Below, one piece after another: positions 62,601 to 64,000 of a DNA stretch of 64,000 nucleotides. A program made the translations under genes and the position numbers. The number at the start of each line of letters is the position of its first letter. Position 1 is the stretch's first letter. The notes under the pieces are model-generated. The model saw only the letters and a program-made list of their open reading frames with translations, was not told the DNA's origin and did not search any database. The stretch is from Clostridia bacterium UC5.1-1C12 (GTDB lineage: Bacteria > Bacillota_I > Bacilli_A > Erysipelotrichales > Erysipelotrichaceae): assembly GCA_001305055.1 (NCBI GenBank), contig BBZX01000010.1:66119-130118 (forward strand). Direction: 5' to 3'.

Positions 62601-64000
62601 TTGGACAACCTCATCACCGGAAATCATATCTGTTGCCGGCAATGAAGCGGGTGCAATATTTAAAGCGATTCAGACAGGTACAGCATTAATCACGTTAACC
62701 AGTGCCAAGGGTGATTTTACCAAGACATTGACTGTAAATGTTAAAAAGGTCGGTATTAAACATCTTGATTTCAGTCTTCATGCTTCAAAAATTGAAGTGG
62801 GTACTGAAACAGAAGGATTTCTAACCTTGGAAGCCGATCCGTCTGAAAAAATGACAGTGAGAAAGCAAGGGTACAATTCAAGTCAAGCAATCCAGAGATA
62901 GCATCGGTATCTGTGAATGAGCAGGGAAAAATTCTAATTACTGGCTTGAAAGAAGGCAAGGCGACAATTATTGCCATGTCACCGACCGATCCAGATAAAT
63001 TAGTTACGGCAGATATTACCGTAGTGAAACCGACACCGCTGCCTTATCAGATCGACAGTTTTGTATTGCTGGATAAAAAGGGTAAGGTCATATCGACTCA
63101 TACGGAGATTGATTCAAGCGGTAAAATCATTGTGACAGTACCGCTGCTGACTGATAAATCCGAACTGATTGCTGGCTTTGAAATATCTTACAAAGGCAGC
63201 CCGGCAGAAGCGGATAAAGCGGAAGTATTGGTTGCCAACGAAGTACAGGTAAGCGGAATAACGGTGAATGACTATACAAGTACGTTAACTTATGTAGTGA
63301 AAGATAAAGCTAATGAAGAAAATATAAAAGATTACATGGTCCTGGTCATCGATGAAGCAATTCCGGCAAAAGATGCAGAAATTACTGACTTTACCTTTAA
63401 GGGTATTGAACCATGTATAACAACCATTAATGGAACAAATATTACTGTTAAGGTAAATGAAGATGTTGAGCTGAATAGCTTAATTGCTGAATTTACAGCC
63501 TCTGATACTTTATCGGTTATGGCTGCTGAGGGTGAGCAGATAAGCGGTGTCACTGTCAATGATTTCAGTAAACCGGTTACCTATATCTTATTTGGTAAAA
63601 ATAAGAAGAGTATCCGCTATACAGTAAACGTCGAACAGAGTCCGCAGTTAGCTTCAGTCACCTTGAAGCAGGGATCACTTTCCATGAACGGAAGCTGGGA
63701 TGAAGCAAATCAGCAGTTTGTATTTATAATACCGGCATCTGAAACCGTTGATACACAACAGCCATTCACAATGGAATGGACACCGTCAGAGCTGAAACAT
63801 TCAGGTACCCTGACTTTGGAAAAGGATGTCAAGCAGAATGTACTCTTCACCTATGACGAGGTATTTACAAGAACGGTTGCTTTCGTTCTTACAGAAAGTA
63901 AAGCACAGAGCATGACTGTTACACCTCATGCCATCAGTATTAAACCCGATCAGGAAGCATCGCTTCAGGCAGTGATAGAACCAAGCATTGCATCTCAAAA
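50659..64000 (+). CDS. Giant secreted GLUG/BIG2 surface protein, 5' part (about eight frameshifts)
   Basis: The gene runs off the window; >4,400 residues are encoded here. ATG 50659 follows AAAGGAGC and opens a secretion signal (FKFAIAGCMAIGLSAYF). Four homologous beta-helix/GLUG modules follow (starting ~50800, ~52580, ~54320, ~56040), each with a WDG...Y.I....ELAWIAQQT lead, a DIDL...W.PIG strand, FDGNG/FKGNF, GLFG and GGLVG turns. Pairs of BIG2-type Ig folds sit between them. From ~57190 to ~63000 only Ig-like repeats follow, each with W.SS.P.VA.VD..G.ITA...G.A.IT. From ~63030 the repeats change to a DUF5018/Cry22-like type (SGVTVNDFSKPVTYIL). The frame shifts near 51470, 53310, 54450, 56680, 60195, 60770, 61015 and 62865; each repair restores repeat sequence. 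Cell-wall anchor not yet reached. Confidence 0.85.

Overview
The window looks like chromosome from a low-GC, fermentative Gram-positive bacterium of the Erysipelotrichia/gut Firmicutes type. The grounds are AT-rich intergenic DNA, strong AGGAGG-like ribosome binding sites, U-rich intrinsic terminators, two beta-glucoside PTS loci with LicR- and LicT-type regulators, a PerR/rubrerythrin pair, and a very large Ig-like/GLUG surface protein. The taxonomic placement is inference; there is no rRNA or tRNA gene in the window to anchor it.

Layout. 1-2.8 kb: tail of a BtpA/SgcQ-family gene, galT and a small membrane protein. 2.8-8.3 kb: a licRBCAH-like locus (divergent LicR-type activator; EIIB, EIIC, EIIA; GH1 enzyme). 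8.35-8.86 kb: decayed DNA ending in a 65-bp repeat that recurs at 17.48 kb beside a transposase remnant. 8.9-15.7 kb: a second beta-glucoside operon with a consensus promoter, cre site and antiterminator/terminator leader, then GH1, LicT-like antiterminator, EIIBCA and GH3. 15.8-17.5 kb: alpha/beta hydrolase, ABC transporter debris and IS debris. 17.6-18.6 kb: perR and rubrerythrin. 18.7-23.4 kb: S41 peptidase lipoprotein, an IMP dehydrogenase resembling the trichomonad enzyme, small lipoproteins and an SRAP protein. 23.5-32.9 kb: guanine-riboswitch-controlled purEKLCMNH. 33-40.8 kb: two MerR-type regulators, an FMN/FAD lipoprotein reductase, acetyltransferases, an aminotransferase and a MATE exporter. 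40.8-43.1 kb: dapF-dapB-dapH. 44.9-49.2 kb: purD-purB-fhs. 49.4-64 kb: a broken small gene, a SARP-like winged-helix regulator behind two 28-bp palindromes, and the start of a giant secreted GLUG/BIG2 protein that runs off the end.

How the genes fit together. Sugar: both bgl loci import and phosphorylate aryl/beta-glucosides and hydrolyse them, one under a PRD activator and one under RNA antitermination plus probable CcpA repression. Purines: purEKLCMNH, purDB and guaB cover all of IMP synthesis except PurF, plus the first GMP step and PurB's part in AMP synthesis; fhs supplies formyl-THF. Cell wall: dapF, dapB and dapH belong to the N-acetyl branch of the diaminopimelate pathway.

A strong caveat: roughly 35-40 single-base frameshifts, mostly one-base deletions and often in short homopolymers, break otherwise well-conserved genes throughout the window. 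They include essential-looking ones (guaB, purE, purL, purN, purB, fhs, dapB). This pattern fits unpolished sequence better than biology, so coordinates below span the reconstructed genes and the probable breakpoints are stated.
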